Origin: Erysipelotrichaceae bacterium
GTDB lineage: Bacteria; Bacillota_I; Bacilli_A; Erysipelotrichales; Erysipelotrichaceae
Length of the DNA stretch: 7,741 nucleotides
Direction: 5' to 3'
NCBI GenBank assembly: GCA_030533035.1
Contig: JAUNJW010000091.1
Span: 1-7,741 of the forward strand
Positions within the stretch are counted from its first letter, which is position 1; each line of letters starts with the position of its first letter. Shown here piece after piece: positions 1 through 6,413 of this stretch. Made by a program: the position numbers and the translations under genes. The notes under the pieces were generated by a model. That model saw only the letters and a list, made by a program, of their open reading frames with translations. It searched no databases and had not been told where the DNA came from.

Positions 1-876
1 GACTGCAGAAGTGTGTTCATGGCTACCACAGGAACGATGTTCACGCATTCGAAGACCAGTTTTGGTACATGGTCAACCTTCATTGCCGGAGAACTCAACA
101 GCCTCACACTGGAACAGCAGAGCGTCGCTACAGAATTGTCAATGACAACGTGTTTCAATATGCGTCATAAACTCTACCATGCAGCTTCCAGAATACAGAA
201 TGAATCCGTCCTTTCTGGAGAAGTCGAACTTGACCCGACTTACACAAGCATTAATCTGAAAGGAACCAAGCCTGAGAATATGCCACGTCTCAGTAAACAC
301 AGAGGTAAAAGGCGCTATAAACAATCCTCTTTTCACGGCAATGCTTTGCCTGGTACCAGTCATCATAAAGTTTGCATCGTTGCAGCGATTGATGAACACG
401 ACAATATGCTTTTCAAAGTTGGAGGCTTAGGAAGAGAGAGTTTTGCTATTTTGAATCAATTCAGGAATCATTTTTCTGACAACGATTTGATTATCAGTGA
501 TGATAGTCATAGTATTCAGACCTTTGTGAGCGAAAACAAGTTCCGAAGTGATATCATCCCCTCCAATGCAATTACGACACCTTGCGGAAGAAGTGTGGCA
601 AGTGTGAATGAAATGCATACAGAACTGAAGAATCTGATCAGGCGGAAGCACGGTATCAGCACCAGACATCTCCAGGGATATCTTGACTGGCTGGTCTTTG
701 TCAAACACCTCAGATATACGCTGGACATGAGGAAGTGGAAGCCAGAAGCCTATATGACGACAATGATGGAACAGATTCCCTTCAGATGCTGTGATATTAC
801 CAAACTGTCAATGCCCATCGATTTATATGCCGCTTATGGTGAATACCATTTTGGAGTTTTCAGCCTTATCAACTAA
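1..876 (+). CDS. IS1595-family (ISXO2-like) transposase, 5' end cut by window
   Basis: A DDE-type transposase that would catalyse cut-and-paste or copy movement of its insertion sequence. The reading frame is open to base 1, where it reads DCRSVFMATTGTMF. This matches the last cysteine of the N-terminal zinc ribbon followed by the TGT-(I/M)-F motif of the family, so the GTG at 13 is not the true start and the N-terminus lies outside the window. Candidate catalytic residues are the Asp in GEVELDPTY (codon 232-234), the Asp pair in IISDDSH (near 499-504) and the Asn/Glu of SVNEMH (codons 607-612), followed by the family-like HLQGYLDWLVFVK block. The family allows Asn, His or Glu at the third position. 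The frame is intact to a TAA, so the element may be active if its missing part is sound. Base composition is clearly more AT-rich than the downstream genes, a sign of acquisition. The family call is fairly secure, the subgroup less so. Confidence 0.85.
   Translation, partial: DCRSVFMATTGTMFTHSKTSFGTWSTFIAGELNSLTLEQQSVATELSMTTCFNMRHKLYHAASRIQNESVLSGEVELDPTYTSINLKGTKPENMPRLSKHRGKRRYKQSSFHGNALPGTSHHKVCIVAAIDEHDNMLFKVGGLGRESFAILNQFRNHFSDNDLIISDDSHSIQTFVSENKFRSDIIPSNAITTPCGRSVASVNEMHTELKNLIRRKHGISTRHLQGYLDWLVFVKHLRYTLDMRKWKPEAYMTTMMEQIPFRCCDITKLSMPIDLYAAYGEYHFGVFSLIN
1..876 (+). mobile_element. Right-hand part of an IS1595-family insertion sequence
   Basis: The transposase gene implies an insertion sequence whose left part lies upstream of the window. 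The right end must fall after the stop codon at 876 and before the fmt ribosome binding site at 934. I could not fix it, because the left terminal inverted repeat is not available for comparison and no target-site duplication can be checked. The end given here is the minimum extent. The AT-rich stretch 877-930 may belong partly to the element. Confidence 0.6.
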
Positions 877-894
877 ATCTTTGAAAATAGCGAA

Positions 895-923
895 ATGCAA
901 TAAAAACAGTATTTAGGTATAAT
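895..923 (+). promoter_or_regulatory. Possible promoter of the fmt-lepA-hemW operon
   Basis: A perfect -10 box TATAAT is at 918-923. The best -35 at 17-nt spacing is ATGCAA (895-900), which matches the consensus at only three positions, and there is no TG extension. The -10 lies 25 nt upstream of the fmt ATG. It sits in the AT-rich strip next to the transposase, so it may be supplied by or formed at the end of the insertion sequence. Confidence 0.4.
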
Positions 924-948
924 TAAACGCGGTAAAGGAGGAATTGTC

Positions 949-1887
949 ATGGAAAATCCCAGAATCGTGTTTTTCGGAACCCCCGCGTTTGCGGCAGGCA
1001 TGTTAAAGGTTCTGATCGAGGAAAAGTATCAGGTGGTGCTGGCGGTGACCCAGCCGGACAAGCCGGTCGGCCGCAAAAAGATCATCCAGCGCACGCCGGT
1101 GGCAGCCCTGGCGGATGAACATGGAATTCCCGTCCTGCAGCCGGTAAAGCTTTCACTTGGTGCTGATGAGGTGCTCGCGTATGAGCCGGATCTGATCGTC
1201 ACCTGCGCCTATGGCCAGTTCGTGCCCTCAAAGATCCTGAATGCGCCGAAACTGGGCGCCCTGAATGTGCATCCTTCGCTTCTGCCCAGATACAGGGGCG
1301 GCGCGCCGATCCAGAGAGCCATCATGAACGGCGATGAAAAGACAGGCGTCTGCCTGATGGAAATGATCAAACAGATGGACGCCGGCCGGGTTTATGCCCG
1401 CACTGAAACGCCGGTTTACCCGGATGAGACCGGCAGTGAACTGTTTGACCGCCTGGAAAAGATTTCCGCCCAGTTGTTAAGAGAATCGCTTCCGCTTTAT
1501 CTTGAAGGAAAGCTTGAAGGTATCCCGCAGCAGGAAGAGGGTGTGGTGCTGGCGCCCAATATTGCCAGGGAGGAAGAACTGGTCAGCTTTGAAAAAGAAC
1601 CTCTTGATGTTCTTTACAATCATATGAGAGCCCTGATTGATGAGCCGTACGCCTACGGCGTCAGCAGCGGGAAACGATTGAAATTCTGCAGGGTCAGAAA
1701 ACAGGCGGCAGAGGTTTCCGAAACGCCCGGCACAGTCACCGGCTTTGAAAACCATGCCATGAAGATCGCCGCAAAGGGCGGTTATATCCTGGTTTCTGAA
1801 ATGCAGCTGGAAGGCAAGAGCAGAATGAATGCCGACGCCTTTGCCAACGGGGCGGGCCGCAGCCTTGTCAATGCGGTCTTTGAGTAG
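949..1887 (+). CDS. fmt: Methionyl-tRNA formyltransferase
   Basis: Transfers a formyl group from 10-formyl-tetrahydrofolate to the amino group of Met-tRNAfMet, making the initiator tRNA used in cytosolic translation initiation. The 312-residue length is normal for the family. Residues 1-30 form the opening Rossmann strand (IVFFGTPAFA). VTQPDKPVGRKK (33-44) is the family signature loop. The catalytic triad is visible as Asn106 and His108 in ALNVHPSLLPRYRGGAPIQ and Asp144 in KQMDAGRV. The C-terminal OB-fold tRNA-binding domain begins around residue 205 (REEELVSFEKEP) and ends with GRSLVNAVFE. The ATG at 949 is preceded by AAAGGAGG (934-941) at 7-nt spacing, which settles the start. It is the first gene of a tight cluster with lepA and hemW. 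The common partner gene def (peptide deformylase) is not in the window, and a transposase lies directly upstream. Confidence 0.97.
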   Translation: MENPRIVFFGTPAFAAGMLKVLIEEKYQVVLAVTQPDKPVGRKKIIQRTPVAALADEHGIPVLQPVKLSLGADEVLAYEPDLIVTCAYGQFVPSKILNAPKLGALNVHPSLLPRYRGGAPIQRAIMNGDEKTGVCLMEMIKQMDAGRVYARTETPVYPDETGSELFDRLEKISAQLLRESLPLYLEGKLEGIPQQEEGVVLAPNIAREEELVSFEKEPLDVLYNHMRALIDEPYAYGVSSGKRLKFCRVRKQAAEVSETPGTVTGFENHAMKIAAKGGYILVSEMQLEGKSRMNADAFANGAGRSLVNAVFE

Positions 1888-1893
1888 GTGGAT

Positions 1894-3705
1894 ATGGATC
1901 AGAAGAATATCAGAAATTTCTGCATTATTGCGCATATAGACCACGGCAAATCAACCCTTGCCGACAGAATCCTGGAAATGACCGAGACCGTCTCTGCCCG
2001 TGACATGAAGTCGCAGCTGCTGGACGACATGGAACTCGAACGCGAAAGAGGCATCACCATCAAGCTCAACGCGGTCCAGCTCAGCTATCACGCGGACGAC
2101 GGCCAGGAGTATCTTTTCAACCTGATTGACACCCCGGGCCATGTCGACTTCACCTATGAAGTATCCCGGAGCCTGGCAGCCTGCGAAGGCGCGGTGCTGG
2201 TGGTTGACTCCACCCAGGGCGTGCAGGCCCAGACCCTGGCCAATACCTATCTGGCCCTGGACAATGACCTGGAGATCATTCCCGTCATCAACAAGGTGGA
2301 CATGAACAATGCCCAGCCTGAACATACAAAAAAGGAAATTGAGGACATCATCGGCCTTGACTGCTCGGACGCTCCTGAAATCAGCGCCCGGACAGGACTC
2401 AATGTCCGCGCGGTCCTCGAGCAGATTGTCACGAAAATCCCGGCACCGGACGGTGACGTCAATGCGCCGCTGCAGGCCCTGGTCTTTGACTCATTCTATG
2501 ATCCTTACAGGGGCGTCATCGCCCTGGTCAGGATCAGGCAGGGAAAACTGAAGACCGGCGATAAGATCCGCTTCATGGCGACCGGTGCTTCCTACGAAGT
2601 CCTGGAAACAGGAATCCGCACGCCGAAGGAAATCCGGGTGGATGAGCTGAGCGCCGGCGACGTCGGCTGGTTTGCGGCTTCGATCAAATCAATCCGCGAC
2701 GTCCGGGTCGGTGATACCGTCACAAACGCGGACAGGCCGGCTTCCGCGCCGCTGGAAGGCTACAGAAAGCTGAATCCGATGGTTTACTGCGGCCTTTATC
2801 CCTCCGACGCTGCCAAATATGAAGACCTCAGGGACGCCCTGGACAAGCTGCAGCTCAATGACGCTTCGCTCCATTACGAAGCTGAAACATCGCAGGCTCT
2901 GGGCTTCGGCTTCCGCTGCGGCTTCCTCGGCCTGCTCCATATGGACGTCATCCAGGAAAGACTGGAACGTGAATACAACCTCGATCTGATCTGCACGGCG
3001 CCTTCGGTTATCTATCATGTTTACCTGACCGATGGCACCATGCTGGCAATCGACAACCCGGCCAAAATGCCGGACGGCTCAAAGATTGACCATGTCGAGG
3101 AACCTTATGTCAGAGCCTCGATCATGGTTCCCGATGATTATATCGGCGCCGTCATGGAGCTCTGCCAGAATAAGCGCGGCATCTATTCCTCGATGGAAGT
3201 CATTGACGAAGGCAGAAACACCATCGTCTATGACATGCCGCTGTCCGAAATCATCTACGACTTCTTCGACCGCCTGAAATCCTGCTCCAAAGGCTATGCC
3301 TCGCTGGATTACGAACTGACCGGCTACCGCCGTGAAGACCTGGTCAGGATGGATATCCTGCTCAACGGGGAAACCGTTGACGCCCTGTCGGTCATCGTTC
3401 ACCGCTCGGAAGCCTACAAGCGCGGCTCCGGCATTACGATCCGCCTGAAGGAACTGATTCCCAAGCAGCAGTTTGAGATTCCTGTCCAGGCGGCCATCGG
3501 CGGCAAGGTCATTGCCAGAACAAATATCAAGTCGCTCCGCAAGAACGTTCTTGCCAAGTGCTACGGCGGCGATATTTCCAGAAAGAAGAAGCTGCTTGAA
3601 AAGCAGAAGGAAGGAAAGAAGCGGATGAAGGCAGTCGGTTCCGTGGTGATTCCCCAGGAAGCCTTCATGTCCGTCCTTTCAATGGAAAATGACCCCCAGA
3701 AGTAA
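1894..3705 (+). CDS. lepA: Elongation factor 4 (ribosomal back-translocase GTPase LepA)
   Basis: A translational GTPase that binds the ribosome and helps stalled or mis-translocated ribosomes and subunit biogenesis. It is cytosolic or membrane-associated. Counting from the ATG at 1894 (603 aa, typical of LepA), the G motifs are AHIDHGKST (13-21), RGITI (52-56), DTPGH (79-83), NKVD (133-136) and SAR (164-166). Domains II, III and V follow. The LepA-specific C-terminal domain shows [19 protein letters not shown] and ends near [12 protein letters not shown], which separates it from EF-G and BipA. The start is uncertain: a GTG at 1888 touches the fmt stop and adds Met-Asp. The ATG at 1894 fits the usual short leader before IRNF and has an AGG (1886-1888) 5 nt upstream, so I prefer it. 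The 6-nt gap from the fmt stop suggests translational coupling. The end overlaps hemW by 17 nt. Confidence 0.97.
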   Translation: MDQKNIRNFCIIAHIDHGKSTLADRILEMTETVSARDMKSQLLDDMELERERGITIKLNAVQLSYHADDGQEYLFNLIDTPGHVDFTYEVSRSLAACEGAVLVVDSTQGVQAQTLANTYLALDNDLEIIPVINKVDMNNAQPEHTKKEIEDIIGLDCSDAPEISARTGLNVRAVLEQIVTKIPAPDGDVNAPLQALVFDSFYDPYRGVIALVRIRQGKLKTGDKIRFMATGASYEVLETGIRTPKEIRVDELSAGDVGWFAASIKSIRDVRVGDTVTNADRPASAPLEGYRKLNPMVYCGLYPSDAAKYEDLRDALDKLQLNDASLHYEAETSQALGFGFRCGFLGLLHMDVIQERLEREYNLDLICTAPSVIYHVYLTDGTMLAIDNPAKMPDGSKIDHVEEPYVRASIMVPDDYIGAVMELCQNKRGIYSSMEVIDEGRNTIVYDMPLSEIIYDFFDRLKSCSKGYASLDYELTGYRREDLVRMDILLNGETVDALSVIVHRSEAYKRGSGITIRLKELIPKQQFEIPVQAAIGGKVIARTNIKSLRKNVLAKCYGGDISRKKKLLEKQKEGKKRMKAVGSVVIPQEAFMSVLSMENDPQK

Positions 3706-4792
3706 GCCGCAGGCACTTTATGTCCATGTGCCGTTCTGCCGCTCCATCTGCTATTACTGCGACTTTACCCATGTCATGTACAGCCAGGATACCGCCGACA
3801 GATGGCTGCAGGCACTTTCGGCGGAAATGTCCGCAAGGGACATCAGCCGCCATCTGAAAACAATTTATATCGGCGGCGGCACGCCCAGTTCGCTGAACAG
3901 CGGCCAGCTGAAAACACTGCTGACTCTGCTGGATCCCTGTACGCGGGAAGTCACTGAATACACCTGTGAAATCAATCCGGAAACCGTGGACCCGGAAAAA
4001 GCCGGGCTGCTGGCAGCCCATGGCGTCAGCAGAATTTCCATCGGCTTTCAGACCGGCAGTGAAAAGCTGCTGAAATCGATGGGCCGCCACCACAGCGCCG
4101 CGGATGTGAAAAGGGTGATTGATCTGTTCCGCTCCTTCGGCATTTCGAATATCTCGCTCGATCTGATGTATTCGCTGCCGCAGCAGACGATGGACGACCT
4201 GAAAGAAGCGGTTGACACCGCCATTGCCCTGAACCCGACGCATCTGTCCCTCTATTCACTGACGGTAGAGGAGAATACTGTATTCGGCAGACGGGGATAT
4301 GAAAGCCTTGATGAAGACACCGAGGCGGACATGTACGAATACATCTGCCGGACGCTTCCGGAACATGGATTCCGTCAATATGAAATCTCCAATTTCGCAA
4401 AAGAAGGCTTTGAGTCCAGGCACAACAAAACCTACTGGACATACCGTGACTTTTACGGTGTTTCCTGCGGCGCTTCCGGCAAGGAAGGGCTGACGCGCTA
4501 TGACGTGACGCCTTCGCTGAAGGAATATCTCAAGAATCCGCTGAAAAGGGAAGAGATTCACCTGTCTGTAAAAGACGCGATGTTCGAGATGGTCATGATG
4601 AATCTTCGGCTGAAGGACGGCATGGATCTCAGACTGTTCTCAGACACATTCGGTGTGACATTCGAAGAGGCATTCAGGGGAAAATACGAACCGCTCGCTG
4701 AAAACGGAATGTTAACTGTCACCGGCGGCCGTGCCGTCTGCACGGAAAAGGGCTATCATCTGCTCAACAGCATCCTTGCCGATCTGCTTTAG
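3689..4792 (+). CDS. hemW: Radical-SAM heme chaperone HemW
   Basis: Related to coproporphyrinogen III dehydrogenase (HemN), but the HemW branch binds heme and delivers it to target proteins rather than making it. The radical-SAM motif is C17-x3-C21-x2-C24 followed by Asp-Phe. HemN enzymes have a fourth cysteine two residues after the third, and its absence here favours HemW. GGGTPS (62-67) is the SAM-binding loop. HNKTYW (245-250) matches the HNxxYW motif typical of HemW. The C-terminal HemN_C domain covers roughly 295-365. Length (367 aa) is normal. The ATG at 3689 lies inside the end of lepA, 17 nt before the end of that gene, with only a weak GGA upstream, so translation probably depends on coupling with lepA. 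The lepA-hemW order is common in Bacillota. The hrcA-grpE-dnaK genes that often follow are absent. The segment GVSCGASG carries a cysteine I would not expect there. Many databases mislabel such proteins as HemN. Confidence 0.92.
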   Translation: MTPRSKPQALYVHVPFCRSICYYCDFTHVMYSQDTADRWLQALSAEMSARDISRHLKTIYIGGGTPSSLNSGQLKTLLTLLDPCTREVTEYTCEINPETVDPEKAGLLAAHGVSRISIGFQTGSEKLLKSMGRHHSAADVKRVIDLFRSFGISNISLDLMYSLPQQTMDDLKEAVDTAIALNPTHLSLYSLTVEENTVFGRRGYESLDEDTEADMYEYICRTLPEHGFRQYEISNFAKEGFESRHNKTYWTYRDFYGVSCGASGKEGLTRYDVTPSLKEYLKNPLKREEIHLSVKDAMFEMVMMNLRLKDGMDLRLFSDTFGVTFEEAFRGKYEPLAENGMLTVTGGRAVCTEKGYHLLNSILADLL

Positions 4793-4798
4793 AAGTGA

Positions 4799-4827
4799 TT
4801 GAAAGAGGAAGTTGAGTCTGCTAGAAT
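4799..4827 (+). promoter_or_regulatory. Sigma-A-type promoter for the small membrane protein gene
   Basis: TTGAAA (4799-4804) and TAGAAT (4822-4827) are separated by exactly 17 nt, and a TG one base upstream of the -10 gives an extended -10 element. It begins 6 nt after the hemW stop. Transcription would start near 4834, leaving a short leader with a GGGAG ribosome binding site at 4838-4842. Confidence 0.75.
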
Positions 4828-4851
4828 TTTGCACATCGGGAGATTCGATAT

Positions 4852-5226
4852 ATGGCACAGAAACTGAAAAAAAGCAAAGTAAAACCGCGTTCTCAGAGAG
4901 CGATCGAGATGGAAGAAAAGAAAAACGAAGCGATCGCTGCCCATGAGAAGGAAATAAAGAAAAAGACAAGCGCCAGAAGAGACCTGCTGACAACGATCTT
5001 CTGCTGGTATTCCCTGATCGCGTCCGGGTTCTCAGTGGTCCTGGGCTTCTGGGGAATCTTCTCCATCATGGCCATCGGCTTCGGCATCGCCGGCCTCAAC
5101 CTGCAGAAGAAAAACGAAATCGACAGGAAGCTGGAAAAGTACGCGGCCATCGCCGGTATCGTCATCGGCGCCATCTGGCTGGCTGTACAGATTTATTTCG
5201 CTGTCATCCGCTACATGAACGCGTAA
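4852..5226 (+). CDS. Small basic membrane protein of unknown function
   Basis: A 124-residue protein I cannot assign to a characterised family. Residues 1-45 are highly charged and lysine-rich and may form a short cytosolic amphipathic or coiled helix. Residues about 46-82 are hydrophobic and long enough for two closely spaced membrane helices, ending in GFGIAGLNL. A charged linker follows (QKKNEIDRKLEKY, 83-95), then a final membrane helix (about 96-117) rich in Ile, Ala and Gly. The glycine-rich double-helix pattern with a KK linker resembles the DUF4190 type of small membrane proteins, but this is a resemblance only. The ATG is supported by GGGAG at 4838-4842, 9 nt upstream, and by an excellent promoter just before it. 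It is flanked by hemW and rpsO but has its own promoter, so the neighbours say little about its role. No signal peptide cleavage site is apparent. Confidence 0.8.
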   Translation: MAQKLKKSKVKPRSQRAIEMEEKKNEAIAAHEKEIKKKTSARRDLLTTIFCWYSLIASGFSVVLGFWGIFSIMAIGFGIAGLNLQKKNEIDRKLEKYAAIAGIVIGAIWLAVQIYFAVIRYMNA

Positions 5227-5233
5227 AACCATC

Positions 5234-5262
5234 TTGCCCAACGGGCGGACAGGTGATACAAT
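5234..5262 (+). promoter_or_regulatory. Sigma-A-type promoter of rpsO
   Basis: TTGCCC (5234-5239) and TACAAT (5257-5262) are spaced by 17 nt, with TGA directly before the -10 box, giving an extended -10. The predicted start is near 5268-5270, which places the first base of the transcript next to the first helix of the leader. A GCCC-AAC-GGGC mini-palindrome (5236-5246) overlaps the -35 box and spacer. Confidence 0.8.
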
Positions 5263-5270
5263 AACAAAGC

Positions 5271-5317
5271 TTTCGGGCTGGGGGTCCGCCATCCTCAGAC
5301 GGTGTCTCGGTCCGGAA
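5271..5317 (+). promoter_or_regulatory. Structured rpsO leader RNA, candidate S15 autoregulatory element
   Basis: Hand folding gives a three-way junction with no unpaired junction bases. P1 is ten continuous pairs, 5271-5280 with 5308-5317, including three G-U pairs. P2 pairs GGGG 5281-5284 with CCUC 5293-5296 (one G-U) around an 8-nt loop. P3 pairs AGAC 5297-5300 with GUCU 5304-5307 around a GGU triloop. It lies between the predicted transcription start and the ribosome binding site AGAGG (5333-5337), in a GC-rich patch followed by an unstructured purine-rich tract. S15 binds a three-way junction plus adjacent G-U and G-C pairs in 16S rRNA, and rpsO leaders in several bacteria mimic this. 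Adjacent G-U and G-C pairs are present in the junction-side half of P1. That it binds S15 is inference. Confidence 0.55.
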
Positions 5318-5345
5318 CGTAAAAAGAAAGAAAGAGGAAAAAAAG

Positions 5346-5612
5346 ATGTTAACAAAAGAAAGAATTGCTGAAATCGCAAAGGCTTACGGCCGTTCCGCAG
5401 GCGACACAGGCTCTGTCGAAGTACAGGTTGCCCTGCTGACAGAACAGATCAACGTTCTCACAGAACACATGAAGCAGAACAAGAAGGACTACTCCTCCAA
5501 CAGAGGTCTGCTCAAGATGGTCGGCCGCAGAAGAAAGATGCTCGAATACCTCAAGAAGGAAGACATCAACCGTTACCGTGAGCTGATCACAAGACTCGGA
5601 CTGAGAAAGTAA
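5346..5612 (+). CDS. rpsO: 30S ribosomal protein S15
   Basis: A primary binding protein of the small ribosomal subunit that docks on the central domain of 16S rRNA and contacts the 23S rRNA through an intersubunit bridge. The 88-residue protein has the family signature [17 protein letters not shown] (19-35) and ends with the expected LGLRK. His41, Asp48 and Ser51, known RNA-contacting positions, are kept. The loop usually written KDHHSRRG reads KDYSSNRG (47-54), so both central histidines and one arginine are replaced. The ATG is preceded by AGAGG (5333-5337) at 8-nt spacing in a purine-only tract. The gene has its own promoter, a structured leader and a terminator immediately after, so it is monocistronic. 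The usual partner pnp (polynucleotide phosphorylase) does not follow. Autoregulation by S15 through the leader is plausible. Confidence 0.97.
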   Translation: MLTKERIAEIAKAYGRSAGDTGSVEVQVALLTEQINVLTEHMKQNKKDYSSNRGLLKMVGRRRKMLEYLKKEDINRYRELITRLGLRK

Positions 5613-5627
5613 TCAGGTTTCAGACAG

Positions 5628-5656
5628 CCTCATGCACTGCATGGGGTTTTTCTTTT
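5628..5656 (+). terminator. Intrinsic terminator of rpsO
   Basis: An 8-bp stem pairs CCTCATGC (5628-5635) with GCATGGGG (5639-5646), including one G-U pair, around an ACT loop. It is followed at once by TTTTTCTTTT (5647-5656). It starts 15 nt after the rpsO stop and separates rpsO from the ABC transporter genes. Confidence 0.9.
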
Positions 5657-5678
5657 CCGTAACAGTACGGAAATGGTT

Positions 5679-5684
5679 TATACT
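5679..5684 (+). promoter_or_regulatory. Possible -10 box for the ABC transporter operon
   Basis: TATACT lies 21 nt upstream of the ABC ATPase ATG, just after the rpsO terminator. No convincing -35 box is found at 16-19 nt spacing, since the region is occupied by the terminator T-tract and TTCCGTAA. The terminator upstream makes a separate promoter necessary, so this is the best candidate but weak. Confidence 0.35.
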
Positions 5685-5692
5685 TTTTGCGT

Positions 5693-5700
5693 AAAAGGAG
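5693..5700 (+). promoter_or_regulatory. Ribosome binding site that fixes the ABC ATPase start
   Basis: AAAAGGAG ends 5 nt before the ATG at 5706. An upstream in-frame ATG at 5673 would add eleven residues (MVYTFCVKGAA), but it has no ribosome binding site and would place the -10 candidate and this site inside the coding region, so 5706 is the start. Confidence 0.8.
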
Positions 5701-5705
5701 CAGCC

Positions 5706-6407
5706 ATGAGCTATATCGAATTTCACAATGTCACCAAAACCTATCACCAGGGCGAAGTGGATATCCATGCCCTGAGCGATATCAGCTTTGAAGCGGAAAA
5801 AGGTGAGATTGTCATCATTGCCGGCGCTTCCGGGGCAGGCAAATCCACCGTCCTGAATATTCTGGGCGGCATGGATACCTGCACTTCGGGAACCGTGACC
5901 GTCGACGGCAGCCGGGTGGATCAGATGGATGAAGCCACCCTGACCGACTACCGCCGTTTTGATATCGGCTTTGTTTTCCAGTTCTACAATCTTGTCCAGA
6001 ACCTGACTGCCCTTGAAAACGTCGAGCTGGCCGTGGAGATCTGCCATGACCCGCTTGATCCGGAAGAAACCATGGAAAGAGTCGGCCTCGGTGACAGAAT
6101 GCACAACTTCCCGTCCCAGCTCAGCGGCGGCGAACAGCAGCGTGTCGCCATAGCCAGGGCTCTTGCGAAAAATCCCAAGCTGCTTCTGTGCGATGAGCCG
6201 ACCGGCGCCCTTGACTATGTCACCGGTAAGCAGATCCTGAAACTGCTGCAGGAAACCAGCCGTGCCCACGGCATGACGGTCGTCATCATTACCCACAATC
6301 TTGCGATCACCCCGATGGGCGACCGCATTATCCGCATCAAGAGCGGCCGGGTGATTGAAAACAGTGTCAATCCCGACCCGCAGAATATCGATACAATTGA
6401 ATGGTAA
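5706..6407 (+). CDS. ABC transporter ATP-binding protein, MacB/LolD type
   Basis: The cytosolic ATPase that should power the FtsX-like permease encoded 6 nt downstream. All ABC motifs are intact in the 233-residue protein: Walker [10 protein letters not shown] (40-48), Q-loop Gln92 in VFQFYNL, signature LSGGEQQR (139-146), Walker [13 protein letters not shown] (159-170) with catalytic Glu164, and the H-loop His197 in ITHN. The motif style ([12 protein letters not shown] at the start, [14 protein letters not shown]) is that of the MacB/LolD/FtsE group, which works with FtsX-fold permeases and typically drives extracytoplasmic work, lipoprotein or peptide export, or antimicrobial peptide resistance. 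Substrate cannot be told from sequence. It follows the rpsO terminator and starts a new operon with the permease. No regulator or two-component system is visible nearby, unlike BceAB-type loci. Confidence 0.93.
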   Translation: MSYIEFHNVTKTYHQGEVDIHALSDISFEAEKGEIVIIAGASGAGKSTVLNILGGMDTCTSGTVTVDGSRVDQMDEATLTDYRRFDIGFVFQFYNLVQNLTALENVELAVEICHDPLDPEETMERVGLGDRMHNFPSQLSGGEQQRVAIARALAKNPKLLLCDEPTGALDYVTGKQILKLLQETSRAHGMTVVIITHNLAITPMGDRIIRIKSGRVIENSVNPDPQNIDTIEW

Positions 6408-6413
6408 GAACCA

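Noticed and set aside
13..15. GTG at 13 as a real transposase start
   Set aside because: The frame is open to base 1 and the residues before it fit the end of the family's zinc ribbon, so the gene simply begins outside the window.
3665..4243. Minus-strand open frame of 192 codons over hemW
   Set aside because: Antisense to a clear radical-SAM protein, with no family resemblance and no upstream signals.
5235..5247. Small GCCC-AAC-GGGC hairpin after the membrane protein gene as a terminator
   Set aside because: The stem is only 4-5 bp and no T-tract follows. It overlaps the rpsO -35 box and spacer and may be chance.
5281..5320. GGTCCGGAA segment suggesting a small SRP (4.5S) RNA
   Set aside because: Only the short GGUCCGGAA string matches the SRP apical region. 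The symmetric GGAAGCAGCC partner and long helix are absent, and the position fits an rpsO leader.
5673..5705. Upstream ATG extending the ABC ATPase by eleven residues
   Set aside because: No ribosome binding site precedes 5673, while AAAAGGAG sits 5 nt before the ATG at 5706, where the protein starts with the usual family N-terminus.
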